This document shows positions 13,632 through 14,437 of a stretch of 14,437 bases of DNA, in pieces. The translations under genes and the position numbers were made by a program. The DNA is taken from NCBI GenBank assembly GCA_964405325.1, contig CAYONM010000080.1:1-14437 (forward strand), in the 5' to 3' direction. This stretch comes from CAYONM01 sp964405325. GTDB lineage: Bacteria > Planctomycetota > UBA11346. The notes beneath the pieces are model-generated. The model made no database searches. It was given only the letters and a program-made list of their open reading frames with translations, and was not told the origin of the DNA. Numbering within the stretch: position 1 is the first letter of the stretch; each line of letters opens with the position of its first letter.

Positions 13632-14351
13632 TCAGATGCTGATGGCCGCCGGCGCCGGTTCCACAGCGACGGTGGTGTTTGCCAGGCGCTCGACGATGGC
13701 GCGATCGTGCCAAATGGCGATGATGGCACTGCCGGCGTCGCGGGCCCGTTCGATCAATTCCAGCACCCGTTCGGCGCTGGCCGGATCCAGGCTGGCGGTG
13801 GGTTCGTCCAACAACAGCAAGCGGTTCTGTCGGACAAATCCTCTGGCGATATTGATACGTTGCTGCTCGCCGCCAGAAAAAGTGGCCGGAGCCAGGTTCC
13901 AGAGACGCTTGGGGATGCTCAGATGCTCCAGCAGCATGGCTGCCCGTTCGTGGGCACGGTTGCGATCGACCCGTTGTTGGATCAAGGGTTCGGCAACAAC
14001 GTCCAGGGCACTTTTGCGTGGCAGGCAGTGCAGGAACTGGGTGACGAAGCCGATGTCTTGTGCCCTCAACTCGGCCATATGCAATTCTGCGATACTGGCC
14101 AGATCGATGCCGTCCTCAGGGCCGTTGTCCACGGCTTTTCGGAATAGCATCATGCCGCTGCTGGGAAGATAGGTGCGATAGATGCACTTGAGGATGCTGC
14201 TCTTGCCGGCGCCGGAAGGTCCGGTCAGAGCGGCTATGGATCCGGCCGAGACATCGAAACTCAGATCACGGATGGCAGGAATGGTGGTTTGCTGCACATG
14301 TACGAGGAAGGTTTTGCAGAGTTTACGAACAGACAGCACGACGTCGGTCAT
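13632..14351 (-). CDS. phnL: C-P lyase accessory ATP-binding protein PhnL
   Basis: This 239-residue ABC-type ATPase has no membrane domain and matches PhnL, which works with the carbon-phosphorus lyase core in phosphonate breakdown rather than as a transporter. Motifs are Walker A GPSGAGKS (44-51), Q105 (VTQFL), signature FSGGEQQR (158-165), Walker B LLLLDEPT (178-185) and H215. The stretches VTQFLHCLPRKSALDVVAEP and LWNLAPATFSGGEQQRINIA are close to E. coli PhnL as I remember it. The ATG at 14351 has AAGGA six bases upstream. Further phn genes would be expected upstream, beyond the right edge. In 14352-14437 only a short minus-strand open frame ending in TAA at 14396-14398 is visible, too short to call. 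The phnO-like gene follows after 10 bp. Confidence 0.92.
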   Translation of the reverse strand: MTDVVLSVRKLCKTFLVHVQQTTIPAIRDLSFDVSAGSIAALTGPSGAGKSSILKCIYRTYLPSSGMMLFRKAVDNGPEDGIDLASIAELHMAELRAQDIGFVTQFLHCLPRKSALDVVAEPLIQQRVDRNRAHERAAMLLEHLSIPKRLWNLAPATFSGGEQQRINIARGFVRQNRLLLLDEPTASLDPASAERVLELIERARDAGSAIIAIWHDRAIVERLANTTVAVEPAPAAISI

Positions 14352-14437
14352 GGGTTTTCCTTGGGGGTTTGTAAGGGTGCGAAAAGAAATAAACGTTACA
14401 GATCGCGCAGAGATTTTATCGATCCTTCAAGGCGCGA

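Noticed and set aside
14352..14437. The 3' end of an upstream phn gene and a Pho box before phnL
   Set aside because: Only 13 open codons before TAA are visible, which is expected by chance, and the CTGTAAC stretch lacks a second half-site at the proper spacing.

Overview
The window looks like a chromosomal segment of a GC-rich (about 60%) proteobacterium, most likely a gammaproteobacterium. The full-length cobalamin-dependent methionine synthase and the C-P lyase-type phosphonate genes suggest this. The assignment is inferred from protein recognition only, and no rRNA or tRNA gene is present to confirm it. I see no insertion sequence, CRISPR array or phage gene.

Layout, left to right. (1) Minus strand, 59-2294: a single-domain CheY-like response regulator followed by an ABC exporter half-transporter; they are probably co-transcribed. 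(2) Plus strand, 2459-6130: metH, divergent from the response regulator across a 164-bp spacer with two strong palindromes. (3) Minus strand, 6179-8861: an AAA_14/DUF4143 ATPase and a formylglycine-type sulfatase. (4) 8862-10465: a spacer with short repeats, a truncated AraC-family HTH remnant (minus) and a complete AraC-family regulator (plus), head to head. (5) 10466-11880: a REP-like cluster of hairpins, then the debris of a hydrazine-synthase-alpha-like (HzsA-like) multiheme/beta-propeller protein. That gene has lost its 5' end and its middle and is frameshifted. A good intrinsic terminator closes the region. (6) 11932-14351: a phosphonate-metabolism locus. On the plus strand are a hexapeptide-repeat acetyltransferase of the phosphonate-operon type and a small 2H phosphodiesterase. 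On the minus strand are phnL and a PhnO-like GNAT acetyltransferase. The two pairs converge and their last genes overlap tail to tail by 28 bp.

The phosphonate locus is the most interesting part. C-P lyase yields 5-phosphoribosyl 1,2-cyclic phosphate, which PhnP normally opens. No PhnP is visible here, but a 2H cyclic phosphodiesterase is coupled to a phosphonate-operon acetyltransferase, so it is a candidate alternative enzyme for that step. The remaining phn genes would be expected beyond the right edge or elsewhere; this cannot be seen here.
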